The notes under the pieces are model-generated. The model searched no databases. It was not told where the DNA came from and saw only the letters and a list, made by a program, of their open reading frames with translations. This document shows, in pieces, positions 41,879 to 52,801 of a stretch of 64,000 nt of DNA. Location: positions 4,837 to 68,836 of the forward strand of contig KL197744.1 of the NCBI GenBank assembly GCA_000697665.1. Direction: 5' to 3'. The position numbers and the translations under genes were made by a program. The DNA comes from Jaapia argillacea MUCL 33604. Lineage: Eukaryota; Basidiomycota; Agaricomycetes; Jaapiales; Jaapiaceae. Numbering within the stretch: the first letter of the stretch is position 1; every line of letters starts with the position of its first letter.

Positions 41879-42941
41879 CTAGAAAACAATCACGATGAAG
41901 ATAGAAATCATCAAGCCCGTCACAACGGATGTGATGGTAAGCATCACTTTCGCAAAAGTGTTATTCCCTGACCAGACCGCCTCGCACATTGCCAAAATAC
42001 TGGCAGATGCCGAGAGTCCAGAGAACATCGCTGGTGAAGCGAGTAGCCACATCGCAGGCCAAAACCTCCACGGACTTCGGGCAAGGCCCTGCAAGACAAG
42101 AGACATTAGTTTCAGCGAAGACACCTTGAAGAAATATTTTGGACTGACTCGAAACGAAGACGACCGGCTATCGGTAAGGACAAACAAAAGAAAGGTTCCA
42201 CATCCTATGCTGATCATAACGGAGTACAGTGCAACTTCCATCATACTGTATGCTACGGTATGGGTCCAGCGGGCAATAGGGGAAGGCGGGGCATTCGATA
42301 GCATTGCTACTGTCGTCCTATATGAGATGGCACGCCTTATTGAGACTTGTGGGAAGTTCGCTGAAGGGAAACGTACCCAGTGACCAAGCCCGATACAACA
42401 TTGACGTTGGCGACCCTATTGAACATGGACAACTTAAACTCTTTCCAACGCTCCTCGTTCCCTTCGGCAGCGATTTCCTTGAGTTGATCCATAGACGACG
42501 TTCCTGTACCCAGCAACACAATTACTACGAAAACAAAACAAAACAATTTTGAACAATGAACACAAGACTTGTAGTGAGATACTTACTTCGGGCAAAGCGT
42601 TTGAAACCCTCCGCCTGCGGCAGTTTCGCCCTCCACTCGTCCGAAACGCACCCCTCTTCCTTGGCGTCCATTATAGAGGACTCCAAGGTGGTGGTATCAA
42701 CACTGGACACTGGTGTGGCGTTCAAGTTGTCTCTCGGAGATTGCTGTATCGGCGGGCTAGGTAAAGGGTCTTTAAAAACGGCTGGAATGGAAGCTCGATC
42801 CAACGATCGTCTTCTGCGCCCAGATACAGTCCTACTCCTCTGTATTGGGGGAAATGGCTGCGAGGGCGAGGGCGGAGGATGGTGAGCCTGACGTGCATTT
42901 GGTCTCATGGTGTGGATCGAAAGGGGGTGGTGCGACGACAT
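41879..42941 (-). CDS. Four-span membrane protein, copy 2 of a tandem cluster
   Basis: Uncharacterised basidiomycete membrane protein, 293 aa, from four exons: 42941-42587, 42524-42377, 42317-42149 and 42088-41879, all phases closing. The N-terminal 110 residues are hydrophilic, with Pro-rich and Arg-rich stretches (SGRRRRSLDRAS). A conserved amphipathic segment follows (SSMDQLKEIAAEGNE then MFNRVANVNVVS). Four hydrophobic spans come next: one at the exon 2/3 junction, one around ISIGCGTFLLFVL, one from MWLLASPAMFSGL and one at the C-terminal end (GLMISIFIVIVF). Exons 2, 3 and 4 have exactly the lengths of those in the neighbour upstream (148, 169 and 210 nt), showing tandem duplication. No function is known. 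Confidence 0.82.
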
Positions 42942-43453
42942 AGTGGTGGGTCAATAACGAGATTGTGAACAGGACCGTATCATTGGCAACCGTGATACAA
43001 TGGCCCTAAGAAATCAACTGAAGGGACAACGTGCTGGATCAAGAAGCCATTGGACGTCAGACGAGGCGCCCATGGCAATTGTTGTGCAAATGGCAAGTCG
43101 TCCAGAGATGGGGTAATTCGGGGACCTACAAGGATGAACGTGGAGACGGGAATTAACATCTCGTCTCATCCTTGGATTTGATGGACGCCTGCATACAGAC
43201 AATAACACGAAGAATCGTCAACAGTTCTTCAGTGCGGCAGTGTTACAGTTTCTGGGTAAGTAGGTGCAAAGTGACTTCGATTGAATATCGAACAATAGTC
43301 GCGGAGTTTAAAATGCGAAGCCTCTCATCGAGAGCATTCATCCCCAAATTAAACGAGATTTTGCATCCAGCATCTATTCTACATATTACTGGTGGTACAA
43401 ACAGTATCCAAGACATGACCTATCGTAGTCCGAGTCCATACCGTAACCACCAT
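42942..43453. other. Spacer between membrane-family copies 1 and 2
   Basis: 512 bp; holds the promoter of copy 2 and the 3' end of copy 1. No gene recognised. Confidence 0.5.
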
Positions 43454-44549
43454 CTAGAATACGATCGCGCAGAATGTGAAAACCGTAAGCCCAGTCAACG
43501 TACAAGTTATAGTAAGCCCGGCCTTTGCAAAAGTGCTATCGCCGAACCAAACTGCCCCACACAAGGCAACAATACCTGAGCATCCGGCGGCTCCCACAAA
43601 TAAGGAGGGCGAGGCGAGGAGCCACATTGCCGCCCAGAACTTCCAGGGGGTTTGGGCCAGTTCCTAAAGACGTGGGGGAAAGTGTCAGTTTGTTGTTCCG
43701 TCGTGCGGGAAACACCCAGAGATAGGCTGACTTACGCGAAACGACGATGCTCGACTGTCGGAGAGGACGAAGAGTAGGAAAGTCCCACATCCCACGCCTA
43801 CAAAGCCCAAACAGAACGCTGCCAGCAGCGTAACGTATGGCATGGGATTGAGCCAAGGTGCGATAGGGGAAGGCGGTGTCGTCGTTAGGAATGCAGCCGT
43901 CGTTCTACAAGAGGCACAAATCAATATCAAGATGTAAAAGGTTGAAAATAATGGAGACCGAGAACATACGCGAGGATCAATGACGAAACGACGTTGACAT
44001 TGGCCACACGATTGAACATGGCATCCTTGAACTCCTTCCAATGTGCTTCGTTCCCCTCTGCGGTGATTTCCTTGAGTCGGTCCATGGATGATGTTCCCAT
44101 TCCAAGCAGACAAGCCACTAAGAAGTAACAAATTCGATCTCGTCGTCAGTGGGAAACCGCCAACCCGTCACCCAGTCGTACATACCTCTACAAAAGCGTC
44201 TAATCAGCTTTCCCTGCGGTAACCTAACTACCCAATCATCCACCGGCTTCTCTCCCTCCTCCCTCGCTGACATCGATCCACGGGGGCTAAGACCCGACGC
44301 CACCGGACTGGAAACTAGGGTGTTATTTGATGTATCCCTCCCACCCATATATTGAGGAGTAGCAGGGATTGGGGGTAGAGCCCGATCTGAAGGCCATCGT
44401 GGCCTCTCCGATGTACTCCTGCTCCTTGCATTAGTGTGAACCAAGATATTCGGCTGCGATGAGGCAGCGGGTGTGTGTGTCATATTCCCATCAGAGGCGT
44501 TGCGGGTCTGGCTGCGAGCCAAAGGTGGAGGTGGTTGGTCAGAGGACAT
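43454..44549 (-). CDS. Four-span membrane protein, copy 1 of a tandem cluster
   Basis: Best-preserved member of this small family, 296 aa, four exons: 44549-44186, 44117-43970, 43904-43736 and 43663-43454. Met1 begins MSSDQPPPPLARSQ. A low-complexity hydrophilic domain of about 100 residues is followed by DDWVVRLPQGKLIRRF, the conserved GTSSMDRLKEITAEGNE block, KDAMFNRVANVNVVSSLILA (start of span 1), a span around GFVGVGCGTFLLFVL, MWLLASPSLFVGAAG and a final span ending FTFCAIVF at the stop. The protein ends inside the membrane span with almost no tail, as does copy 2. Function and location are unknown; the amphipathic block before the spans may be a membrane-proximal helix. Confidence 0.83.
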
Positions 44550-44926
44550 GGTCGAATAGATGCTGCAAAGACAAGGAGGTGGGGCAAGCTACATATGAGC
44601 GGTCGCTGGGTCACAATACAAGGCCGCTGAGAATTGATCTTCAACGTGTTGAATCACATCAGATCCCCCACCGCAATTGTTATGCAAAAGGAAAACGTTG
44701 GAAGTTGTGGTCGTAATTTGGGACCTACAGGGATCAACACCACGGCGTTACTGGTCACGTGATTCTGTAATTTTGGACGGAACACGATTCAGGATGCAGC
44801 AAACGTCGACGGAGAAGGAATCCAGAAACCGGGTGGGTTTGAAATCCAGCAGAAGTTACAGTCTACAATTACAAGGAATCACCATAGCACAAACGATTAC
44901 GATGGACACTTACGGACACGACCCAT
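44550..44926. other. Spacer between membrane family and NAT copy 1
   Basis: 377 bp with the promoter of the membrane gene and the 3' side of the NAT gene. The part next to the NAT stop resembles the region just before 46681, so it belongs to the duplicated NAT unit. Confidence 0.5.
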
Positions 44927-46195
44927 CTATTTCTTCGATTTCAGGGCAGCATCTCTCCCCTCGATATGACTCTCTACCCCATCCTCCAGCTGAAGCCCGA
45001 AGGTCTCCCGCAAAACCTGGATCCTCTCCGCCTCGTCTTTAAGTTCGTCGATAATAGCTTCTTCTTCACCACCGATCTCCCTCTTGACTTTCCCTCCAAA
45101 CATCACGTACTTGCCTAAGCACCCATCCTCTTTCCGTCCTCCGTCTTCCGACGAAACCCAAAAATGTTTGATACAAATGACGCTCTGCCAGAAGATTCCT
45201 GGTCCTGGCCTCTTCGCAACGCTGAACGACAAGCTTTCGAAATCGGGCTGGTAAAACTCTGCTTCTCCAAACGCGTAAAGGATGTGCCAATCAGGAAACT
45301 TTATCCCGTTTCGCGTCTCCAGGCGCCAATCTAAGCTGCAGGTCCCAGTTGATCCGCTGTGTGGGCGCTCTGCAGGTTGATACCATGAGCTCCGGCTTGT
45401 TCTCGCAAACCAATTAAAGGTCTGACCCAGTAACAGAGAGAAACTCACCTCTACTACAATCCGGATGAGGTCCCCTAGTCAAACGATGCTCCTCTGGCGG
45501 AGCGGTGCCCTTTACAACATTATCTGTAGCATCAGATAGAAGTATGGGTCTTGACGGTCCCGAGCCCCCAAAACCGGCGTCTACGAGGTACGTTTGATTG
45601 CTATTGACAATGGGTTGAACGAAGATGATCATATGAGACATTGGTTCGTAGTTGGGATGCTTCAGATAGGGAGGCGACTTGTTTACGCGACCGGCTGAAG
45701 GATATGCTCTGTTGATTCATCTGGTCAGATCCTAAGATATCGAACATAATAACAAGGATCGGTCGCGCACCTGTATCCCAATCCGCGCAGCATCCCCAGT
45801 AGGAGTGTATTCTGACCAAAACAATACGACCCTTTGCCCTTCTTCTCGCTCACGAGTCTATCGAATACGCCTTCGGGAGTGACATCCATGTCATGATCTG
45901 GTGTGCTAACCAGATCAATCAAGATGCGCAGACGAGGATCACCACTCGTCCACTGGCGAAAGAAAACGTACTAGTGCATGGCAGTATTTTCGAAGGGAAA
46001 TGCTACTAGATGAACTCGGACGAGGGTTGTCAAGGTCTCGAGATTGATGGGGAATGTGCCTGAAGATATCTCGGTCTCCGTGACAGGGGTTTTATTGGGA
46101 TACGAGATGCGGTCAAGCCATTGGGTGACTTGAAGGGGGGTATAGAAGGATGGAACTTGTTCGATATGGGAATTGTCATGGAGCGTAGCAGCCAT
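44927..46195 (-). CDS. Arylamine N-acetyltransferase copy 1 (frame discrepancy at last intron)
   Basis: Cytosolic acetyl-CoA-dependent enzyme of the NAT family, which acetylates arylamines or related xenobiotics. Exons 1-3 are clear: 46195-45972, 45905-45771 and 45708-45449. The last exon runs from about 45401 to 44927. The triad is present: Cys in KGSYCFGQN (the family usually has RGGYC), His in PMSHMIIF and Asp in LVDAGFGGSG. N-terminal family motifs LVAFPFENTAMH and C-terminal FPDWHILYAFGEAEFYQPDFE are also seen. Using the acceptor homologous to copy 2 (GCGAG at 45402-45406), exon 4 is one base short and frame is lost before SSWYQPAERP. No alternative splice pair I found restores it. The gene may be damaged, use another site, or contain a sequence error. 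It is tandem with copy 2. Confidence 0.8.
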
Positions 46196-46680
46196 CGCGG
46201 CAGGCTATTCTCGATGTAATAAGTAGCCAACCAAGCAAGGTGATCGCTGATTGGATCCTGAAAAGGAAATTCCCGACATCACCCATCTGGAGGCTTCAAT
46301 TCGGAGTAGGGTGTCGACACTCAGGTAACGATACGAAGAAGTACAGAAATATCTATTAATAGGATCCATATTATGGTACTTATCAATACCAAAATAGAAA
46401 ACAGGCGGTAATGTTGCAACACATACAACGGGAGGGAACGAACTGCGACAAGCACCGAAGCTAACTTTTGAAACCTCGGCACTTGACAGAACGACAGTTT
46501 CAAGGTAGGTATGGAGGACCTCCGAGTACGTTGAAGGTTTTGTCAGATGCAGAAGAGGGGGATCAACGGTTGAGGGAGAGATGGTGGTAGAACTGGGATT
46601 GTTTCATTCCACCTCATGACTTGTATCTGCAACATGCCAATTCGGGTATATCGCCATAAACAACTACGGACATGTTCCAC
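46196..46680. other. Promoter spacer of NAT copy 1, part of the duplicated unit
   Basis: 485 bp upstream of copy 1. It resembles the upstream of copy 2 (47944-48430): both contain TGACAGAACGA followed by C/GAG(C/T)TT, and CTGCAACATGCCAATTCG. So the duplication unit of about 1.75 kb included promoter sequence. Confidence 0.6.
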
Positions 46681-47943
46681 CTATTTCTTCGATTTCAGGG
46701 CAGCATCTCTCCCCTTAATATGTCTCTCTGCCCCATCCTCCAGCTGAACCCCGAAAGTCTCCCGCAAAACCTGGACCCTCTCCGTCTCGTCTTTGAGATT
46801 GTCAATAATGACTTCCTCCTCATCGCCAATCTCCCTCTTGACTTTCCCTCCAAACATAATGTCCCTGCCTAAGCATCCGTCCTCTTTCCGCCCTCCGTCT
46901 TCAGACGGAACCCAGACATGTTTGATACAAATGACATTTTGCCAGAGGATTCCTGGTCCTGGCCTCTTCGCAACGCTGAACGACAAGCTTTCAAAATCGG
47001 GCTGGTAGAACTCTGCTTCTCCAAAGGCGAAAAGGATGTGCCAATTAGGAAATTTCATCCCGTTTCGTATCTCCAGTCGCCAATCTAAGCTGCAGGTTGG
47101 ACCGCTGTGTGGGCGCTCTGTAGGTTGGTACCATGAGTTACAGCTTATTCCTCACAAACCAAAAGGTCTGACCCATCAATAGAGAGAAACTTACCTCTAC
47201 TAGAATCCGGATGAGGGCCTCTCGTTAAACGATGTTCCTCCGGCGGAGCGGTGCCCTGTACAATATTATCTGCAGCATCAGATAGAAGTATGGGTCTTGC
47301 CAGTCCCGAGCCCCCAAAACCGACATTGACGACGTATGTTTGATTACTGTTGACAATGGGTTGAATGAAGAGGATCATGTGGGACATTGGTTGGTAATTG
47401 GGATCCTTCAGATGGGGAGGCGACTTGTTCACACGAGCGACTGAAGCGTATGCTCTGTTGATTCACCTAATCAGATCCTAAAATCGGATATCGAGCACAA
47501 CAGGGATCGGTCGCGCACCTGTATCCCAATCCGCGCAGCATCCCCAGTAGGAGCGTATTCAGACCAAAACAATACGACCCTTTACCCTTGTGCTCGCTCA
47601 CAAGTCTCTCGAACACGCCTTCGGGAGTGACGTCCATATCATGATCTGGTGTGCTAGCCAGACCTATCAGGACGCGTAGACGAGGATGGCCACTCGTCTG
47701 TGGACGAAACGGAACGTACTAGTGCATAGCGGTATTTTCGTAGGGAAAGGCTACTAGATGAAGGCGGACGAGGATCGTCAAGGTCTCGAAGTTGATGGGG
47801 AATGTGCCTGAAGATATCTCGGTCTCCGTGACAGTAGTTTCACTGGGATACGAGATGCGGTTAAGCCATTGGGCGACTTGTAGGGGAGTGTAGCAGGATG
47901 GAACTTGTTTGATATAGGAGTTGTCGTGGAGCGTACCAACCAT
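46681..47943 (-). CDS. Arylamine N-acetyltransferase copy 2 with catalytic Asp replaced by Asn
   Basis: NAT-family protein, 362 aa, four exons that close in frame: 47943-47720, 47653-47519, 47454-47195 and 47150-46681. Family motifs run in order: LVAFPYENTAMH, KGSYCFGLNTLLLGML with the nucleophilic Cys, PMSHMILFIQP with the catalytic His, then VVNVGFGGSG, HPDSSRG, FPNWHILFAFGEAEFY and a Lys-rich end (ALKSKK). In characterised NATs the last triad residue is the Asp of V-D-x-G-F-G, and here that codon is AAT (Asn) instead of GAC as in copy 1. If the sequence is right, acetyl transfer should be strongly impaired, so the gene may be catalytically dead or have a changed role. Exons 1-3 have the same lengths as in copy 1. 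Confidence 0.86.
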
Positions 47944-48463
47944 GGCACCAGGTTATTCTTGATATCAGTGAGTAGCCAACCAAGCAAAATCCAAAAGGCA
48001 ACGATACTCAACATAACGTTGACCGGTTCCCGAAAAGGAATTCCCGACGTCTGAGGCTTCGATTCGGAGTAGGGTGTTGACATAAGTAACGATATGAAGA
48101 AGGACAGAAATATAGGATCCATACGGTCCTTATCGATACAAACCTAGAAGGCAGATGGTAACATTGCAACAGGCAAAAAACAGAGTCAAAGCCATAACAT
48201 TGACTTAGCGACAAGTGGCCCACCAATTGACTGCGAGAGAACATAGGGAGGATATATATCATCAACCCGCAAGCTCGTTGAAACGTCTGCAGTTGACAGA
48301 ACGAGAGCTTCAGAGTAGGGAGAGAGTGGGATCAATGGCTGAAAGAGATATGTTGGAAGAACTGGAATTGCTTCATTGCAGGATTTGTGTCTGCAACATG
48401 CCAATTCGAATAATATCACAGAGGTTCAGCAGAAGTTGACCTCCTCTGAATCATCGGTTGAGA
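47944..48463. other. Promoter spacer of NAT copy 2
   Basis: 520 bp, the second copy of the NAT upstream block on its left part, then the 3' region of the DUF7918-type gene. No gene seen. Confidence 0.55.
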
Positions 48464-49890
48464 TCAAGTAACATTTGGATCATTTTCTTGTCGCGTGTCG
48501 AGCTCGATAGTCTGCATTCCACTTTCCCAATTTCAGAAAAGAGTCCCAAACAAATTCAAAAATCCACAACACTCAACATACCTGTAGCTTCTGGGCCTCA
48601 GACATCCGGTTATACTCTTCCATATCAACCATATCTTCAGAATGGACGGATATATATTCGAGAGTGCCAGTGGAAGACCGTGACCGTGGCCGGAGTGAAC
48701 TGCCTCGTGTCCAACGACCTGGACTGACGCTTCGCATATCTTCCGTTCGGACGGTGAGGTAAAGAGTTGAACTTGAAGATCGGTCTCTGTGCCAAGATGG
48801 ACTGCCTTCGACACCCTCCATTGGAGTGGGTTCCGGTTCCTCCCCAACTTGAGGCGAAACTTGTTCATCCTCTTCCTCGAGGACACTTGGCTGAATATTG
48901 CTCATGCCGCGGCGGCTGCGGGTTGATGTTCTACTGCGGAGACGAGCCGACGCTCTTAAGGGCCGTCTGCCAGTGTCGTCAACAGGAGAGATGGGACTGG
49001 AGCGACGTGTACGGCGGTTTGAACGTTCGATACTGCTGTTTTGTCGTCGGCGAGATCCCACGATTTGTTGGTTTGTTTCCAGAGGGGCCGCAATCCCGGA
49101 CGCTATGAGCATATCTAAGGAGACGAGTTAAGCTGTGAGGCTTCTCCTCAGCGATGATACATACGTAGCGGTTTGTATTCGAAAATGAAGGTAACGATAG
49201 GGGTTTCTTCGACTTCTGGTGCCTTAATGAAGTCTGTGGGTGGCTGCTTGATGTGACCAGATAACCTCAGGCATGCGGTCAGTTGAAAGAATGGCAATGA
49301 AAAATCCTGGGGTAATTACTGGATGCAATGTCCTTGAGTTTCTTTTACATAGTCTAGAGCCTTGCCTTCTCTCAAAGGTGGGAAGGCTTGATTTTTGTCG
49401 AAGTTATCTGGCTTAGAACGTGGCTCTGTGAGCTCGAGGATCTGCAGTTTGATAGTGCCTAGACCCTGTGGTGGTGGTGGACTTTCATCCTCATCTAAAG
49501 ATGGAGTAAGATACTAATTGAATTCGTCATCGAAAGTTGATCGTACCCGTCACAGCTTCCAGTTTGGAGAATGTCAAGAGTTGGGCCACAGGCGAGTCCT
49601 TGAAGATCTCACAACCGCCCCAGAATACGCCATCAAATGATATTTCTCCATAACTGCTTCCGTGCTCCTCCCTCAGGTCCTCCCATACCACCGCGAAGAA
49701 CTATTTTGGTTCTCAGAGTTGATGAAGTACGGTTTGTTGGATAGAGTGAACGGGAACTGACCTCGCCAGCCTCCGAAGGCACCGTAGTAGAGCATGTGTA
49801 TCTCCCTTTCTTGCCGGACTCTGTGACGTTGTATTCATCGAGACGGCGACCACCGATGGTGATGTAGGCTTCAAAACCGCGCGAAATCAT
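48464..49890 (-). CDS. DUF7918-type protein
   Basis: Uncharacterised fungal protein with an N-terminal domain I recognise as DUF7918-like (assignment from memory of the family). Six exons close in frame: 49890-49762, 49700-49547, 49494-49320, 49265-49165, 49114-48582 and 48511-48464, giving 379 aa. The domain starts GFEAYITIGGRRLDEYNV, continues with a Cys-containing strand (TCSTTVPSEAGEFFAVVWED), the family turn FDGVFWGGCEIFKD, and an acidic loop with PPPPQGLGTIKLQI, and ends at FIFEYKPLHMLIASGI. After it lies a basic, Ser/Arg-rich low-complexity tail that could be nuclear. The last short exon (TIELDTRQ) is inferred from a good CAG acceptor; without it the protein ends at 48573. Divergent from NDC1, with 249 bp between start codons. 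Confidence 0.82.
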
Positions 49891-50139
49891 CACGATTCAG
49901 TCTTTTAGGCTGAGAGAACCTTGGCGCTGAAGCGGCGACTGGTAAGAGGCTGCAAGTGTAATTTACGTCCAAGTTCACGCATTCCTACATCAGATTCACG
50001 ATCAGCTGGTTGAGGCGGAAGCTAGGGGAAAGTTGATTTCCCAGAGAGGCAATTCCCGACGTTGTCCAAGCAAACAAAGCTGACATAAGGTCTGTTTTCG
50101 GACAACCACGTCGAAGTCAACGCGTTTGTGGCTTGGACA
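49891..50139. promoter_or_regulatory. Shared promoter region of DUF7918-type gene and NDC1
   Basis: 249 bp between divergent start codons; both promoters must lie here. It holds an inverted pair around 50035-50110 (CCGACGTTGTCCAAGC versus GGCTTGGACAATGTCGGCG) that pairs over about 14 bases and overlaps the NDC1 start. Confidence 0.45.
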
Positions 50140-52801
50140 ATGTCGGCGCCGACAACGAACCAGCCACCATCGCAGGGGGCGCCATCCACGCCCGTACGCG
50201 CAATAACATCAACGCTAGCTGGTCGCTCTCCTCCTTCCCTCCCTCCCGCTTCACAACAATACGAACCTGCAATAAAAGCAGTCCTCCGCCACCGCCTGGT
50301 TTACAACATTTTTCTATCTTCTGCTGCTTTTTCTTGGGCATGGGCGTATGCTTGGAACACTTGGAGTCAGGGGGGTCTGACTGGACTCGGATTTGGTGGC
50401 TGTTTGTATAATTTGGTTTCACCGTTCACGTTCAGCGTGGCGTTAGTTGGCTGGGTTATTGGCGTCGTACCTGTGGTCGTAATGAGGAAGACGTATCTTA
50501 CAGGTGAGTTCTGTTATATTGGTGATTAACTAGGGAATGGTCTGGTCCAATCAGCTTGAATTCTCCGGACCTCTCGTTCAGGCGGTCTTTCTCCACCTGC
50601 TTTGTCCCCCTTGATTCTCGCCAGACCTAACTCGTCGTTACTCTTTAGCAACACCCACACCTTCTCCCTCACCCTCAAAACTCCTCAGAACAGCACTCTC
50701 AAAACCAAGCGCTGTTCCTTCCCTCGTCACCTATGGCGCCTCCGCAATCCTCCTTACACTCCTCCACGTATTCGTAGCATACGCCAACGAATCCACGGAT
50801 CCCCGCCTTACAGTTTTCGTAAAGTCTCGGTGAGGATCCCTTTATCGAGTCCGACTCTTATGATTTCTTCAGAAGTGACTGACTTTTTGTTCGTGGACCT
50901 GAAGGAAACATCCTTACTATCTCAATGGTCGATTTTTGTATCTCCTGCTCTCCCAGATCTTTTTGGCATGTTCGTTCCTAGTCCGGAACGCCATGCTAGA
51001 TAGATTTGTGGTTAAATTCAATTTACTCCCATCATCCGTCAGTCGCTTCCCCTTCCCTCCACCTGAAAGTATCCGCCTTCAACTCACTCCTTCTGTTATA
51101 ACAGCCCTCGACCCCAAACCAAAAGTACGCTCGCTACACAGCAACAGCGACTCTAACAACCCTAACAACCCTAATCTTCACCCTCCTCTCCCTAACCCTC
51201 TACACCATCCTCTTCGGTCTCACACGCACATTCCTCCTTCCCATCCTTCTCAACATCCCTTTCCTCCGATTACCGCTTCGACCTTTCTTGGGACATTTTG
51301 TGAGGAGGGGTGGATGGACACTTGGATTGTTATGGAAGAATGCTGGGTTGGTTGGGAGGGCTTGGTGGGCTGGTGTGGGGAGTGTAGCTGTTTGGGAGGT
51401 CACGGAGAAGTTGTTTGATGCGTACGTCTCGCAGGTACGTTTTCCTCTCCTGTTTTCCCAACACTTTTTAACTTAACCACATTTCGTATTCAGCCGATCT
51501 CCCTAACACCATCCAACACCCCAACCCTAATCTCCGGCCTGTCATCAACATCCTCATACTTTGCGCATCATGCATACACGGAGCTTCGATCGTTAGCCCA
51601 AGACGAGAGTGACGGGGCGAAGGCGAGGAGGACGGCGTTGTTTGCTGATCAGAAGTTTACTCCAAGTTTGTGGGGGGTTGTTAGTAGGGAGAGTTTGTTA
51701 CGACTTGGGAAAGATTATCAGGCTGTTTTGAGGAGGGGAAAGCCTGCTCCTAGTACGTCTCTATCCTTCATTCAGACATCCTCGAATGTAAACTGATTCG
51801 GCCTTCTGTAGTCGCACCAGCCGTTGCACCTCCACCCAAAAAGATCGACGCCAAACTCCCATCAACACCAATCCTCCACACACCAATATTCAAATCTAAA
51901 CCCCAATCACCTATCAAGTCTATAGTGGATTCTTTAGCTTCGGAGGGAACGATCGCGCAAGCTGTGACGAATACCGCCGAGATGGGAGCAGCGCATATAC
52001 CTGAACTATTTAGGTCTGTCGCTCCTGGTTCTTCCAGTAAACCCGCTGCTGCCGCTGTTACGGCTGCTCCCGGTCCGAGCGCGAAAGGGAGTTGGGTGGG
52101 GAGTTTGGGTTTGAGGGCGAAGGCGGTGAGGGAGGGGTTGTATGGGAGGGTTGGGAGTGGGGTTATGAGGTATTCGCCGGTTTGGGTTGTGGAGGTTGGG
52201 GAGAGGGTTGGGGGGTGGTGGGGGAGGGATAGGGTTAGTAGGGTCGTTGAGGGGTATTTGGTTAATAGGGAGTTGGATGTGATTATTATTGATGGTAAGC
52301 TCTACTTATATCCCCGTGTACGGTCTAAAACTTTTACCAAACCACCCTTTTAATTGTACTCGCAGTTCTCTCCCACTTGACCTGCGCATCACTAACGGAG
52401 GACAACTATGGAGTCGTCCAACGCGACATCCCGAGGATTCTAGAGGCATCCTTGTCTTTCCTGAGTGCTATCGAGGAATGTCAGAAGGAGTTGGCCGGGA
52501 TGGTTAGTGTGATGACACCTGAGGAAGAGGGGAAGTTGGGGATGAAGGAGAGAGAAGAGAGGGGAAGGATTAGGGGGGAGGTTGGGAAAGCTGGTGAGGT
52601 GCTGGGTAGTGTTGGGGATGGTGAGTGTTTGGTTTTGGTTTTGGTTTTGGGGTGTTCGTTCGTTGCTGATTGACTTCATGTTTGATAGCACTCAAAGAAG
52701 GTGTTGCAAGGATTGTGAGGACTTTTAGGGACAAGTTGGGAGCGTTCAAGTTCCCACCTGCGACTGCGAGGAAGTTGCAGGGGTTTGTAGATTATAGCTA
52801 A
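50140..52801 (+). CDS. NDC1: Nuclear pore membrane protein Ndc1
   Basis: Integral membrane nucleoporin of the NDC1 family, needed to anchor and insert nuclear pores and, in yeasts, spindle pole bodies into the nuclear envelope. Eight exons close in frame: 50140-50503, 50649-50829, 50905-51068, 51142-51434, 51494-51752, 51812-52294, 52366-52620 and 52689-52801, giving 703 aa, a usual length for the family. Six hydrophobic spans occupy the first 300 residues, starting AIKAVLRHRLVYNIF, with LNGRFLYLLLSQIFL and RNAMLDRFVVKFNLL in the middle. The soluble C-terminal domain includes GRAWWAGVGSVAVWEVTEK, DESDGAKARRTALFADQK, LTCASLTEDNYGVVQRDIP and SFLSAIEECQKEL. Intron 3 (51069-51141) looks as if it might be coding; the frame closes only when it is removed, but its exact ends are less sure than the others. 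Codon usage alternates between C-rich and G-rich blocks. Confidence 0.88.

Noticed and set aside
48767-49131. Plus-strand frames opposite the DUF7918-type gene
   Set aside because: They are shadows of the minus-strand exon, which has the family motifs and closing splice phases.
51069-51141. Apparent frameshift in NDC1 near 51125
   Set aside because: Treating 51069-51141 as a 73-bp GT-AG intron restores frame and phase on both sides, so no damage needs to be assumed.
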